Translations under genes and position numbers: made by a program | Assembly (NCBI GenBank): GCA_947477745.1 | Contig: CANJUF010000005.1 | Coordinates: forward strand, 62,001 to 126,000 | Length of the DNA: 64,000 bases | Origin: Sphingomonadaceae bacterium | GTDB lineage: Bacteria > Pseudomonadota > Alphaproteobacteria > Sphingomonadales > Sphingomonadaceae | Direction: 5' to 3' | Part shown: positions 16,937 through 25,264 of the stretch, one piece after another | Position numbering within the stretch: position 1 is the stretch's first letter | How the letters are laid out: every line of letters starts with the position of its first letter | Notes under the pieces: generated by a model | What the model was told of the DNA's origin: nothing | The model's database searches: none | What the model saw: only the letters and a program-made list of their open reading frames with translations

Positions 16937-18046
16937 ATGGTGCAAAACCCCATAGCCGGACTGCTCACGCCGTTCCGTTCGGCCAATCTTGATCTTGCCA
17001 ACCGCGTGGTGATGGCGCCGATGACGCGTTATTTCTCGCCCGGTGGCATCCCCGGGCCGGACGTCGCCGCCTATTATGCCCGGCGGGCCGAGGAGGGCGT
17101 GGGCCTCATCGTCACCGAAGGCGCGTTCATCCCGCACCCTGCCGCCGGTTTTGCCGAGACGATCCCGGTGCTTTACGGCGAGCCGGCGATGGCGGCATGG
17201 CGCGCGGTCAACGACGCAGTCCACGCTCACGGCAGCAAGATCGCCGCGCAGCTGTGGCACATCGGCTCGCAGTTCCTCCCCGGCGGATCGGAGGGGCACG
17301 AGGCCGAACATGTCAGCGCTTCCGGGCTTGCAGGGCCAGGCCAGACGCTGGGTAAGGCATTGTCGTTGAGCGAGATCGACGAGTTGATCGACGCTTACGC
17401 AAGCGCGACGCTGAATTCGAAAAATGCAGGCTTCGACGCGGTCGAGCTTCACGCCGCGCACGGCTACCTGATCGACGGGTTCTTCTGGCAGGGCAGCAAT
17501 GAGCGCAGCGATACTTACGGCGGCTCGCTGGTCGATCGCACCAGGTTCGGCGCGGACATAGTGCGCGAATGCCGCGCGCGCTGCGGCGCGGATTTCCCGA
17601 TCATCATGCGCTATTCGCAGTGGAAGAACGCTGACTACAACGCTCGGCTTGCCGAAACCCCGCAAGAACTGGAACAGTTCCTCGCGCCTCTGGTCGATGC
17701 CGGGGTCGATATTTTCGACTGTTCGACCCGCCGCTTCTGGGAGCCGGCCTTCGCCGAGGGCCAAATGGGCCTGGCCGGGTGGACCAAAAAGCTTTCGGGC
17801 AAGCCGACAATGGCGGTCGGTTCGGTAGGGCTGAACACCGACCTGTTCGGCAGCCTGGGCGATCAGGGCGCGCAAACCAGCGCCAACATCGCCCAGCTCA
17901 TGGAAATGTTCGAGCAAGGCCAGTTCGACCTTGTCGCGATCGGACGCATGCTGATCACTCATCCCGACTGGATCGCCAAGGTCAGCCGGGGCGAACACGA
18001 CACCTTGGCGCCGTTCAGCAAGGACCAGCTGGCAACGCTGGATTGA
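16937..18046 (+). CDS. NADH:flavin oxidoreductase, Old Yellow Enzyme family
   Basis: 369 aa. The FMN barrel is seen in APMTRYFSPGGIPGPDVAAYY (in pieces), the GVGLIVTEGAFI strand, QLWHIG, and the hallmark HAAHGYLIDGFF followed by NERSDTYGGS. The usual substrate-binding His/Asn pair lies in that HAAHGYL region. Such enzymes reduce activated C=C bonds. GGAGAAGG precedes the ATG. It opens a rightward set with the small-molecule kinase (34 bases to the next start) and the nitronate-monooxygenase-like gene, so the three are likely co-transcribed. Confidence 0.92.
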   Translation: MVQNPIAGLLTPFRSANLDLANRVVMAPMTRYFSPGGIPGPDVAAYYARRAEEGVGLIVTEGAFIPHPAAGFAETIPVLYGEPAMAAWRAVNDAVHAHGSKIAAQLWHIGSQFLPGGSEGHEAEHVSASGLAGPGQTLGKALSLSEIDELIDAYASATLNSKNAGFDAVELHAAHGYLIDGFFWQGSNERSDTYGGSLVDRTRFGADIVRECRARCGADFPIIMRYSQWKNADYNARLAETPQELEQFLAPLVDAGVDIFDCSTRRFWEPAFAEGQMGLAGWTKKLSGKPTMAVGSVGLNTDLFGSLGDQGAQTSANIAQLMEMFEQGQFDLVAIGRMLITHPDWIAKVSRGEHDTLAPFSKDQLATLD

Positions 18047-18080
18047 CCGGCGCAGAAAGTAGCAATTGGGAGAAGATGCC

Positions 18081-19268
18081 GTGGCCGACCCCCTCATCAT
18101 GGGCAACAACAATGCGCGCGAAGACCGCTCGACCGGCGCGAACCGCGGCCCGGTCGATCCTGCCATGCCGCTGCCCAACCACCCGGACGGCCTTTCGGTC
18201 GCGCTGCTCGACCGGATCGTTTCCGAACGGCATCCCGGCACTTCGGTCACCCATGTCGAACTGGTCGAGGCCAAGGGCCTGGCCCAGCAGGTCTCCACCG
18301 CGGGCCGGGCGCGGCTGCGCCTCACGTACGGCTCCGGCTCGGCGGACCTGCCGCGCGATGTCGTGGTCAAGATGGTGATCGATGAGCCGGGGGTCGACAG
18401 CGCGCTCTACGAGACCGAGGTACAGATGTACCGCGATGTGCTGCCTGGTCTCGACGTGCCGCAGATCGCCTGCCTTGGCGCAGCTTACGAGGGCGCGAGC
18501 GAGCGCTTCGTGCTGCTGCTCGAAGACCTGACCGCCAAGGAGCCCTTCTTCCCGCTCTCGACCTTGAAGCCCTTGTCGCCCGAACGGGTCGCGGGCCTGC
18601 TGTCGATCCTTGCGAAGCTGCACGCGCGGTACTGGAACAGTACCGATCTCGATGGCATGAAGGACTGGCTGGGCACCCTGCTGGTGGGCCGCCAATTCGA
18701 TTTCCTCAACGCGATATGCGTTCCCGCGATCACCCAGATGATGGAGGAGAGCACGTACCGCGCCGATCTTGTCGCGCGCACCGGCTGGACGCCCGAGCAG
18801 CTCTGGAACGGAGTCATCGCCACGCACAGGTATCATGAAAAGATCATGCCGCGCACGCTGGTCCACGGCGACACCGGCGCGCACAACACCTATCACCTCG
18901 AAGACGGAAGCTTTGGCTTCTACGACTGGCAGTTGTCCGCCTCGGGCTGCTGGGCGCACGACGTGCATTACCACATCATCGAATCGCTCTCGATCGCCGA
19001 CCGCAAGGCGCACGAGCGCTCGCTGGTTCAGCACTATCTCGACGAGCTGGCCCGGAATGGCGTCACCGATGCGCCCGACATCGAAACCGCCATGCAGGCC
19101 TATGGCCGCGCGATCATCTGGGGTTTCACGGTCGGCTGGCTGCTGTGCCCGGAACGCAATTACGACATGAAGATCATCATCACCAACCTTGAGCGGCTAT
19201 ATAGCGCCATGCAGGACAACGACACCCTGGCGCTGGTGGAGCAAGCACAGCGCGAACTGGAAGGCTGA
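18081..19268 (+). CDS. APH-like small-molecule phosphotransferase
   Basis: 395 aa from a GTG at 18081 with GGGAGAAG five bases upstream; a TTG fifteen bases earlier is possible but has no good ribosome site. The kinase catalytic loop is TLVHGDTGAHNTY and the metal-binding DFG-equivalent is FYDWQ. VVVKMV supplies the ATP-site Lys and FVLLLEDL the hinge. This is the aminoglycoside/ecdysteroid-kinase-like (EcKinase/DUF1679) branch, common in sphingomonad and actinobacterial steroid or xenobiotic clusters. It probably phosphorylates an alcohol intermediate. Its stop is 2 bases before the next start. Confidence 0.8.
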   Translation: MADPLIMGNNNAREDRSTGANRGPVDPAMPLPNHPDGLSVALLDRIVSERHPGTSVTHVELVEAKGLAQQVSTAGRARLRLTYGSGSADLPRDVVVKMVIDEPGVDSALYETEVQMYRDVLPGLDVPQIACLGAAYEGASERFVLLLEDLTAKEPFFPLSTLKPLSPERVAGLLSILAKLHARYWNSTDLDGMKDWLGTLLVGRQFDFLNAICVPAITQMMEESTYRADLVARTGWTPEQLWNGVIATHRYHEKIMPRTLVHGDTGAHNTYHLEDGSFGFYDWQLSASGCWAHDVHYHIIESLSIADRKAHERSLVQHYLDELARNGVTDAPDIETAMQAYGRAIIWGFTVGWLLCPERNYDMKIIITNLERLYSAMQDNDTLALVEQAQRELEG

Positions 19269-19270
19269 CG

Positions 19271-20398
19271 ATGAACAACGAACTTTGCCGGATGACCGGG
19301 GCGGAATTTCCGCTGTTCGCATTCAGCCATTGCCGCGATGTGGTCGCCGCGGTCAGCCGCGCGGGAGGCTTCGGGGTGCTGGGCTGCGCCTCGTTCGGCG
19401 CGCACGAGATCGAGGCCGAACTCGCCTGGATCGACGAACACGTCGACGGCAAGCCCTACGGCGTCGACATCCTGTTTCCGAGCAAGCAGAAAGCAAGCTC
19501 GGGCATGACGATGGATGATTTCATCGCGCAGATCCCCGAGAGGCACATCGATTTCGTGGTCGAGGTGCTCGAACGCCACGATGTGAAGATCGCCCGCGAC
19601 GAGGTGATCCGAGACCGCGTGCCGCCCACTGCGCCCGACGAGGCGGAGCGCCAGCTCGAAATCGTGTTCAATCACCCGATCCGGCTGATCGCCAACGCGC
19701 TCGGGGTCGCGCCGCCGCAGATGATCGAGCGCGCCAAGGCGGCAGGCGTTCCGGTCGCCGCGCTGGTCGGCAAGAAGGAGCACGCGATCAAGCAGGCGCA
19801 GGCCGGTGTCGACATCATCGTCGCGCAGGGCACCGAAGCTGGCGGGCATTGCGGCGAGATTTCGACGCTGGTGCTCACCGCCGAAGTGATCCGCGCGGTG
19901 AAGGATCACGGCGCCCCGCCCGTGATTGCGGCGGGCGGGATCGTCACCGGCGAGCAGATGGCAGGCCTGATGGCGATGGGCGCGCAGGGCGTGTGGGCCG
20001 GGACGGTCTGGCTCGCCACCAGCGACGCGGAGACCAGCCCACCGATCCGCGACAAAATGTTGGCCGCAAGCGCCAGTGACACGGTGCGCTCGCTCGCGCG
20101 CACCGGCAAGCCTTGCCGCCAGCTCAAGGCGGGCTGGAACGAGGCCTGGGACGATCCAAGCTCGCCCGGCGCGCTGCCCTTCCCGCTGATGCCTCTGATT
20201 ACGATTCCCGCGATGGGCAAGGGCTACCGCGCCGCCGAAGCCGGCAACGAGGGCGCGAAACGGCTCGTCACGTACGAATCGGGTCAGGGGGTCGGCCTGA
20301 TTGACGAGATCGTTTCAGCCACGGCGGTGGTCCAGCAATTCAAGCAGGACTTCGCGGCTGCCTACGAACAGTTCGTTGGGGCGGTTTCGGCAGACTGA
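19271..20398 (+). CDS. Nitronate-monooxygenase-like FMN oxidoreductase
   Basis: 375 aa. The 2-nitropropane dioxygenase / nitronate monooxygenase TIM barrel is identified by GGFGVLGCASFGAHEIEAEL near the N terminus and the FMN-phosphate segment GTEAGGHCGEIST around residue 192, followed by VIAAGGIVTGEQMAGLMAMGAQGVWAGT in pieces. The His in EAGGHCG is the usual catalytic-site position. In catabolic clusters these often act as enoyl or ene reductases or dehydrogenases rather than on nitronates. It is the last gene of the set OYE, kinase, NMO, and is followed by two strong hairpins. Confidence 0.87.
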   Translation: MNNELCRMTGAEFPLFAFSHCRDVVAAVSRAGGFGVLGCASFGAHEIEAELAWIDEHVDGKPYGVDILFPSKQKASSGMTMDDFIAQIPERHIDFVVEVLERHDVKIARDEVIRDRVPPTAPDEAERQLEIVFNHPIRLIANALGVAPPQMIERAKAAGVPVAALVGKKEHAIKQAQAGVDIIVAQGTEAGGHCGEISTLVLTAEVIRAVKDHGAPPVIAAGGIVTGEQMAGLMAMGAQGVWAGTVWLATSDAETSPPIRDKMLAASASDTVRSLARTGKPCRQLKAGWNEAWDDPSSPGALPFPLMPLITIPAMGKGYRAAEAGNEGAKRLVTYESGQGVGLIDEIVSATAVVQQFKQDFAAAYEQFVGAVSAD

Positions 20399-20407
20399 AG
20401 ATTCTTG

Positions 20408-20433
20408 CGAAATTCGCGCAATTGCGAATTTCG
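20408..20433 (+). terminator. Hairpin directly after the NMO-like gene
   Basis: A perfect 10-base inverted repeat (cgaaattcgc / gcgaatttcg) with a 6-base loop starts 9 bases past the stop codon. It is AT/GC mixed with no clear T-run. Confidence 0.5.
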
Positions 20434-20445
20434 ATTGCGGTTCCA

Positions 20446-20516
20446 GCCCACTCCCCCGCCCAACCACCCGATAGCGTAACCGTTAGCCTATCGGGTGGTT
20501 GGGCGGGGGAGTGGGC
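20446..20516. terminator. 29-bp perfect hairpin, bidirectional terminator candidate
   Basis: Two perfectly complementary 29-base arms (20446-20474 and 20488-20516; outer ends gcccactccccc / gggggagtgggc) surround a 13-base centre that itself contains taac-c-gtta. It fills the gap between convergent genes ending at 20398 (+) and 20531 (-). Its length and perfection exceed an ordinary intrinsic terminator. Confidence 0.75.
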
Positions 20517-20530
20517 CGGCACCGAACAAT

Positions 20531-21583
20531 CTAACCAAACGCCCCGCGCCCCACGATCTGCGGCAGGTCTAGGAAGGTGCGGATGCCCGGCTCGGCCGCG
20601 CAGACGGGCGCAATCGCGTGGACCGCGTGCATTGCCGTGGCGAGGCAGGCCTGATCGTTGGCGTCCTCGCCGTGAAAGGCGATCTCGCAGGCGAGCTTCA
20701 TCGACGGCGTGCCCTCGACCGTGACATGCCAGCCGCGCCCCTGCGGCCAGTCGGGAGCTATGTCGTCGCCCATGCGGGTGACATGCTCGATGGTCATCGC
20801 CTTGCGTCCATTGATGACCGCGCTGAAGCGGTAGCGCTTGCCCGCCGTGGTTCCCGCCTCGATGCGGATGCCGCCTGCATCGCGCGCGCTGGGAGCAGTC
20901 GCCACCTCGCATTCGTAGATCACTTCTTCGATGGTAGCGCCGAGCGCATCGGCGACCATCATCAGCGGCGCGCCGAATGCCCCCGCCATAGTGACTGGGA
21001 TCGAGGTGGGCGGAACCGGCTCGGGCGGCGCGCCAAAACCCATCGAGGAAATCATGTCCGCCGAGGGATAAGTCGAATAGTCCATCAGTTCCTGCACCAG
21101 CAGGTGATCGATCCTCCGGAACAGGCCCGACATCGCCAGGGGCAGCACTTCCGAGGCCCAGCCCGGCTCGATCCCGGTGGCATGGAACGATGTGCCGCCT
21201 TTGCGGCAGGCCTCCTCCAGCCGCGCGGCGACATCGCCGCCGCAGGCCTCGGGATAGATCAGCTCGGTGAGCGCGGTCGAAACGACGTTCTTTCCTGAGG
21301 CAAGCAAGCGGCAGACATCGTCCAGCACCTGTTCGCGCTTGCCCTCACCCTGCGCCATGTAAAGCACGCAGTCGGCCTCCATGGCAAAGATTGCCTCGCG
21401 GTCAGTGGTGATCGCGAGGCCCGATGCCGCCGCGCCGCAATGCTCGCCCGCGTCGCGGCCATGCTTGGCCGAATCATAGGCCAGCGCGCCGACCAGTTCG
21501 AGATGCGGCAGATCGGTCACCGCCTTCATCGCTTGCATGCCGACCGTACCGGTCGCCCACTGGATGACCTTCAATGCTGCCAT
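20531..21583 (-). CDS. DapB-like NAD(P)H-dependent dehydrogenase/reductase
   Basis: 350 aa from the ATG at 21583, which has GGGAGAG 6 bases upstream. The N-terminal Rossmann motif VIQWATGTVG is the signature of the dihydrodipicolinate-reductase-like / 2,4-diaminopentanoate-dehydrogenase-like family. ELVGALAYDSAKHGRDAGE and the FHATGIEPGWASEVLP segment fit as well. These proteins are frequent in steroid- and terpenoid-type clusters, with unknown substrates. It is a leftward gene, separated by 86 bases from the VOC gene upstream, with its own probable promoter and a dyad at 21605-21620. Confidence 0.82.
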   Translation of the reverse strand: MAALKVIQWATGTVGMQAMKAVTDLPHLELVGALAYDSAKHGRDAGEHCGAAASGLAITTDREAIFAMEADCVLYMAQGEGKREQVLDDVCRLLASGKNVVSTALTELIYPEACGGDVAARLEEACRKGGTSFHATGIEPGWASEVLPLAMSGLFRRIDHLLVQELMDYSTYPSADMISSMGFGAPPEPVPPTSIPVTMAGAFGAPLMMVADALGATIEEVIYECEVATAPSARDAGGIRIEAGTTAGKRYRFSAVINGRKAMTIEHVTRMGDDIAPDWPQGRGWHVTVEGTPSMKLACEIAFHGEDANDQACLATAMHAVHAIAPVCAAEPGIRTFLDLPQIVGRGAFG

Positions 21584-21604
21584 TGCCCGCTCTCCCATCC
21601 ACGT

Positions 21605-21620
21605 CTGATTATCGAATCAG
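21605..21620. promoter_or_regulatory. 16-base dyad before the DapB-like gene
   Basis: ctgattatcgaatcag has perfect 6-base arms and a 4-base centre, 21 bases upstream of the chosen start. That position would suit a repressor site. Confidence 0.4.
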
Positions 21621-21669
21621 TTAGACAATAGGAGTTCGCGCGCGGGCGAACAACTCGCCGGAGCGATCG

Positions 21670-22107
21670 TTACCACTCGCCGATGTTGGGCATCGATTTC
21701 CACGGCTCGGCCGGTTCGAGCGGCGGGCCGTCCTGCAGCAGTTCGACCGAAATGCCGTCGGGCGAGCGCACGAAAGCCATGTAGCCATCGCGCGGCGGGC
21801 GCAGGATGGTGACGCCCTTGTCGATCAGATCCTGGCATTTGGCGTAGAGATTATCGACCTTGTAGGCGAGGTGGCCGAAATTGCGCCCGCCGCCGTAAGT
21901 TTCCGGCGGGCTGCCGTCCTCGGGCGGCCAGTTATAGGTCAACTCGACTTGCGCATCTTCCTGCCCTTCGGGAGCAAGAAATGCCAATGTGAAGCGCCCG
22001 GCGGGCACTTCGTGGCGGCTCAATTCCTTGAGGCCGAGCTTGTCGCGGAAGAACTCGACCGAGGCGTCGAGATCGGTCACGCGCAGCATGGTATGCAGGT
22101 ATTTCAT
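21670..22107 (-). CDS. Glyoxalase I-like VOC protein
   Basis: 145 aa with the GloA-type layout: H5 in MKYLHTMLRV, FFRDKLGL, a Glu in QVELTYNW, a His in NFGHLAYKVDN, and a Glu in ISVELLQ. These four positions correspond to the metal ligands of glyoxalase I. However, the Arg/Asn glutathione-binding pattern is not obvious, so another 2-oxoaldehyde or catabolic substrate is possible. It is the third gene of a leftward operon (ThDP enzyme, FAD 2-hydroxyacid dehydrogenase, VOC), starting 27 bases after the dehydrogenase stop. Confidence 0.85.
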   Translation of the reverse strand: MKYLHTMLRVTDLDASVEFFRDKLGLKELSRHEVPAGRFTLAFLAPEGQEDAQVELTYNWPPEDGSPPETYGGGRNFGHLAYKVDNLYAKCQDLIDKGVTILRPPRDGYMAFVRSPDGISVELLQDGPPLEPAEPWKSMPNIGEW

Positions 22108-22134
22108 GGCGATCAGGCTCCGTTCCTTGGAAAT

Positions 22135-23511
22135 CTACAACACCTTGCCGGGATTGAGAATATTGTTCGGATCGAGCGTGGATTTGAGCAGGCGCATCAA
22201 CGCGATCTCCTCCTCGCCGCGCGATACCGGCAGGTAATCGCGCTTCTCCAGACCGATCCCGTGTTCGGCCGAGACCGACCCGCCAATTGCCTGCAACGGA
22301 CCGTAGACGATCTCGTTCAGGCGCTTCTTGGTCTCGGGCTTGCGGTCGGGCACCCCGGCGATCAGGTGCATGTTGCCATCGCCCATGTGGCCGAACACGG
22401 TGAGCGTGGTCTTGCCCGGCCACTGCGCCTCGAGCGCGGCGCGCACATCCTTTTCATATCGATCCATCTGGGTGATGCGCAGCGACACGTCGAAATTGTA
22501 GATCGGCCAGTTGCGCGAGGTCTGGCCGACGTCCTCGCGCAGCTCCCACATGGCGTTGCGTTCGGCCTGCGACTTGGCGATCGCGGCATCGGCCACGATG
22601 CCCTGGTCGAGCGCCTCCATCAGCACCGCCTCGAACCGCGCGCTGTCGGCCTCCTGGTCCATGCCGAGCTGCTCGACCAGCACGTAAAGCGGGTACTTGT
22701 CCTGCAGGGGCGAGCGTCCCAGCGCAGGCGCAGTAGTCACCAGCTCGACGAACTCCTTCCACATCACCTCGAATACGCTGAGGTTGCCCGCCAGCCCCCT
22801 GTCGAGATGGCGCAGGAGGCGCGGCAGGGCATCGAAGCTGTCGATCCCGATCCAGGCAGTGTCCTGGCTGTGCGGCAACTGCCGCAGACGCACCACCGTG
22901 CGCGTGATCACGCCCAGCGTGCCTTCCGAGCCAATGAACAGCTGCTTGAGATCATAGCCGGCGTTGTTCTTGATGAGGTGGTTCATAGAGGAAATGACGG
23001 TACCGTCGGCGAGCACTGCCTCCAGCCCGAGAACCATCTCGCGCATCATGCCGTAGCGCACCACGCGGTTGCCGCCCGCATTGGTCGAGATCACGCCGCC
23101 GAGCATCGCAGATCCGCGCGCACCAAGATCGAGCGGCAGCAGCAGATCGTGCGCCTCGGCCGCCTCGCAGGCGGTCTGCAGAACGCAACCGGCCTCGGCG
23201 GTGAGCGTCTTGCCGAGCGGATCCAGCTCCTCGATCTTGTCCATGCGTTCAAGCGACAGCGCAAACATGCCGTCCGAAAAAATGCCGTGGACGAGGCCAG
23301 TCTTGCCGCCCCACGGCGTCACCGGCTGGCGCGCTTCGTTGCACAGGCGAAGCGCCGCGGACACCTCGGCGGTGTTCGAGGGGCGCAGCACCGCGAGCGG
23401 GCTGCCGACCCGGCTCCAGCCGCTGACCGCCTTTTCCTGCGCAGCCTCGCCGGTGAGCACGCCTCCGGTGCCAAGCTCGCGCTCGAGCGCCTGAATCAGG
23501 CCGTCGCTCAC
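22135..23511 (-). CDS. FAD-linked 2-hydroxyacid dehydrogenase (GlcD / D-lactate dehydrogenase family)
   Basis: 458 aa from a GTG at 23511 that overlaps the stop of the upstream ThDP enzyme gene (GTGA), a coupled start; longer readings merely repeat the other frame. The PCMH-type FAD domain shows PVTPWGGKTGL, ARGSAMLGGVISTNAGGNRV in pieces, and YGMMREMVLGLEAVLADG. The FAD-linked oxidase C domain ends with SAEHGIGLEKRDYL, the metal/FAD-site His motif. The enzyme oxidises a 2-hydroxyacid to a 2-oxoacid, passing electrons to a quinone or cytochrome. Its coupling to a ThDP-dependent decarboxylase-like enzyme suggests the two act in sequence. Confidence 0.88.
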   Translation of the reverse strand: MSDGLIQALERELGTGGVLTGEAAQEKAVSGWSRVGSPLAVLRPSNTAEVSAALRLCNEARQPVTPWGGKTGLVHGIFSDGMFALSLERMDKIEELDPLGKTLTAEAGCVLQTACEAAEAHDLLLPLDLGARGSAMLGGVISTNAGGNRVVRYGMMREMVLGLEAVLADGTVISSMNHLIKNNAGYDLKQLFIGSEGTLGVITRTVVRLRQLPHSQDTAWIGIDSFDALPRLLRHLDRGLAGNLSVFEVMWKEFVELVTTAPALGRSPLQDKYPLYVLVEQLGMDQEADSARFEAVLMEALDQGIVADAAIAKSQAERNAMWELREDVGQTSRNWPIYNFDVSLRITQMDRYEKDVRAALEAQWPGKTTLTVFGHMGDGNMHLIAGVPDRKPETKKRLNEIVYGPLQAIGGSVSAEHGIGLEKRDYLPVSRGEEEIALMRLLKSTLDPNNILNPGKVL

Positions 23512-25055
23512 AGCAGGACCGCCTCGATCAGGCGCGGTCCTTTCGCGGCCATGGCAACCTCGATCTGCGCCGAAAACTCCTCGATGGTTTCGGCCCGGGC
23601 GGCGGGAACGCCGAACCCGTTGGCGAGAGAGACCCAATCGACATAGGGATCGTTCAAGTCGAACATCGCCTTGGCCTTGGGTCCCGGCTGCTCGGCCCCG
23701 ACGCGCATCATCTCGACGCTAAGGATCTTGTATTCGCGGTTGGCGAAAACGATCGTCACCACATCAAGCTGTTCGCGCGCCATGGTCCACAGCGCCTGCG
23801 GCATGTAGAGGCCCGCACCGTCGCCGGTGATGCACACGACTTTGCGGTCCGGTGCGGCGACCGCTGCGCCAACCGCTACCGGTAAACCCTGACCGATCGA
23901 GCCGCCGGTCAGCGCCATATGGACGTGGTGCGGCGCGCTCGCCAGCGCGGCGAGCACAGGGCCGCTCGATGTTGCGCCGTCATCGGAAAGCACCGCATGT
24001 TCGGGCAGGACGCGCGCCAGCGCCTGACCCAGCGTGAAGGCGTTGAACTTGCCCTCGGGCGCTTGGGGCAGCGCCAGCGCGGGCCGCTCGTCCGCCTCGC
24101 TCGCGCCCAAGGCATCGGCCAGCGCGGCAAGTGCACTCGCGCCGTCTTCGTGCGGCTGCGCAAGGTAATGAATGCGGCAATGCTCAGGCAGGCACCAGCT
24201 CGGCTTGCCGGGGTAGGCGAAGAAGCCGACCGGCGGCTGCGCGCCGACCAGCACGATGGAGTCCAGCTCGGCGAGGAAGTCGGTCAGCATCTCGGCGAAA
24301 TAGGGGAGCCGCTCGGGCGCGACCACGCCAGCGCCGCGCTCGATCCGCGGGGCGAAGGTGTCGCACAGCAGCTTGGCACCGGTCTTGCGGCGTATCCGCC
24401 CGGCCAGTTCTAGCCCCTCGGCCGACAGCACCGCGTGACCGCGCATCAAGATCGCACTTTTGCCTCCATTGGTCAGCAGTTCGCGTGCCAGCGCCACGGC
24501 TTCGGCGGAAACCGGCGCGGGCGGGGCGACAGGCAAGGCAGGCGCGGTGACATCCGCCTCGCCCCAAGCGGTGTCGGCCGGCAGGATCAGCGTCGCGATC
24601 CGGCCCGGCGCCTCGCGCGCGGCCTGCACCGCGCGGGCCGCATCGCCGCCAATGGTCTTCGACGAGGTCCCCGAATGGACCCAGTGCGAGAACGGCCGCG
24701 CAATCCCCGCGACATCGGAGGCAAGCGGGGCATCGTATTGCTGGTGATAGGTGGCATGGTCGCCCACCACGTTGACCACGGCCGAGCCCGCCCGCCGCGC
24801 GTTGTGCAGATTCGAGGCGCCGTTCGCGAGGCCCGCGCCAAGGTGCAGCAGCGTCGCTGCCGGCCTGCCCGTCATCCGCGCAAAACCGTCCGCCGCTCCG
24901 GTGGCCACGCCTTCGAACAGGCACAACACCGCGCGCAGCTCGGGCGCGGAATCGAGCGCGCCGACGAAGTGCATCTCCGATGTGCCGGGATTGGCGAAAC
25001 AGGTATCTATCCCCGATGCGACGAGGCTTTTGACCAGGCTCTGTGCGCCGTTCAT
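23508..25055 (-). CDS. ThDP-dependent enzyme, acetolactate synthase / benzoylformate decarboxylase-like
   Basis: 515 aa from the ATG at 25055 (MNGAQSLVKSLVASGID); an in-frame ATG 36 bases upstream is a possible alternative. The active-site Glu is in LFEGVATGAADGFAR and NPGTSEM precedes it. The ThDP/Mg motif is GDGAGLYMP...FANREYKIL. An acetolactate-synthase-type central domain is present, but no small regulatory subunit gene is adjacent. A catabolic decarboxylase or carboligase is therefore more likely than branched-chain amino-acid synthesis. It is the first gene of the leftward operon with the FAD 2-hydroxyacid dehydrogenase (4-base overlap) and VOC protein. Confidence 0.87.
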   Translation of the reverse strand: MNGAQSLVKSLVASGIDTCFANPGTSEMHFVGALDSAPELRAVLCLFEGVATGAADGFARMTGRPAATLLHLGAGLANGASNLHNARRAGSAVVNVVGDHATYHQQYDAPLASDVAGIARPFSHWVHSGTSSKTIGGDAARAVQAAREAPGRIATLILPADTAWGEADVTAPALPVAPPAPVSAEAVALARELLTNGGKSAILMRGHAVLSAEGLELAGRIRRKTGAKLLCDTFAPRIERGAGVVAPERLPYFAEMLTDFLAELDSIVLVGAQPPVGFFAYPGKPSWCLPEHCRIHYLAQPHEDGASALAALADALGASEADERPALALPQAPEGKFNAFTLGQALARVLPEHAVLSDDGATSSGPVLAALASAPHHVHMALTGGSIGQGLPVAVGAAVAAPDRKVVCITGDGAGLYMPQALWTMAREQLDVVTIVFANREYKILSVEMMRVGAEQPGPKAKAMFDLNDPYVDWVSLANGFGVPAARAETIEEFSAQIEVAMAAKGPRLIEAVLL

Positions 25056-25264
25056 CGTAGCGGGGACCTTCTCTTGCCGTGCGGTCGCCATAGCACCACC
25101 GGCAGGGCGTTAGGCAAGTCTTCGCGATTATCGGTTAGGGCGCATCGCCTGGGCCGCGACCATCAAGGCTGTCACATTACCGCAGGAAAACCCTGCTCCT
25201 GACTGGAAAATCGGCGGCAATTGCCCCATGGGCGGGCCGCACGCGGTTTGATCGGAGACGCCTC

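Noticed and set aside
21871..23646. A 591-codon open frame opposite the VOC and FAD dehydrogenase genes.
   Set aside because: It spans two real genes on the other strand and shows no conserved motif.
7110..25130. A T-T-A-G-x-C-A-A-like string near several island promoters (about 7120, 21621, 25111) as a shared operator.
   Set aside because: Only eight loosely matching bases, inconsistent distance to starts, no dyad symmetry; chance or a promoter element is as likely.
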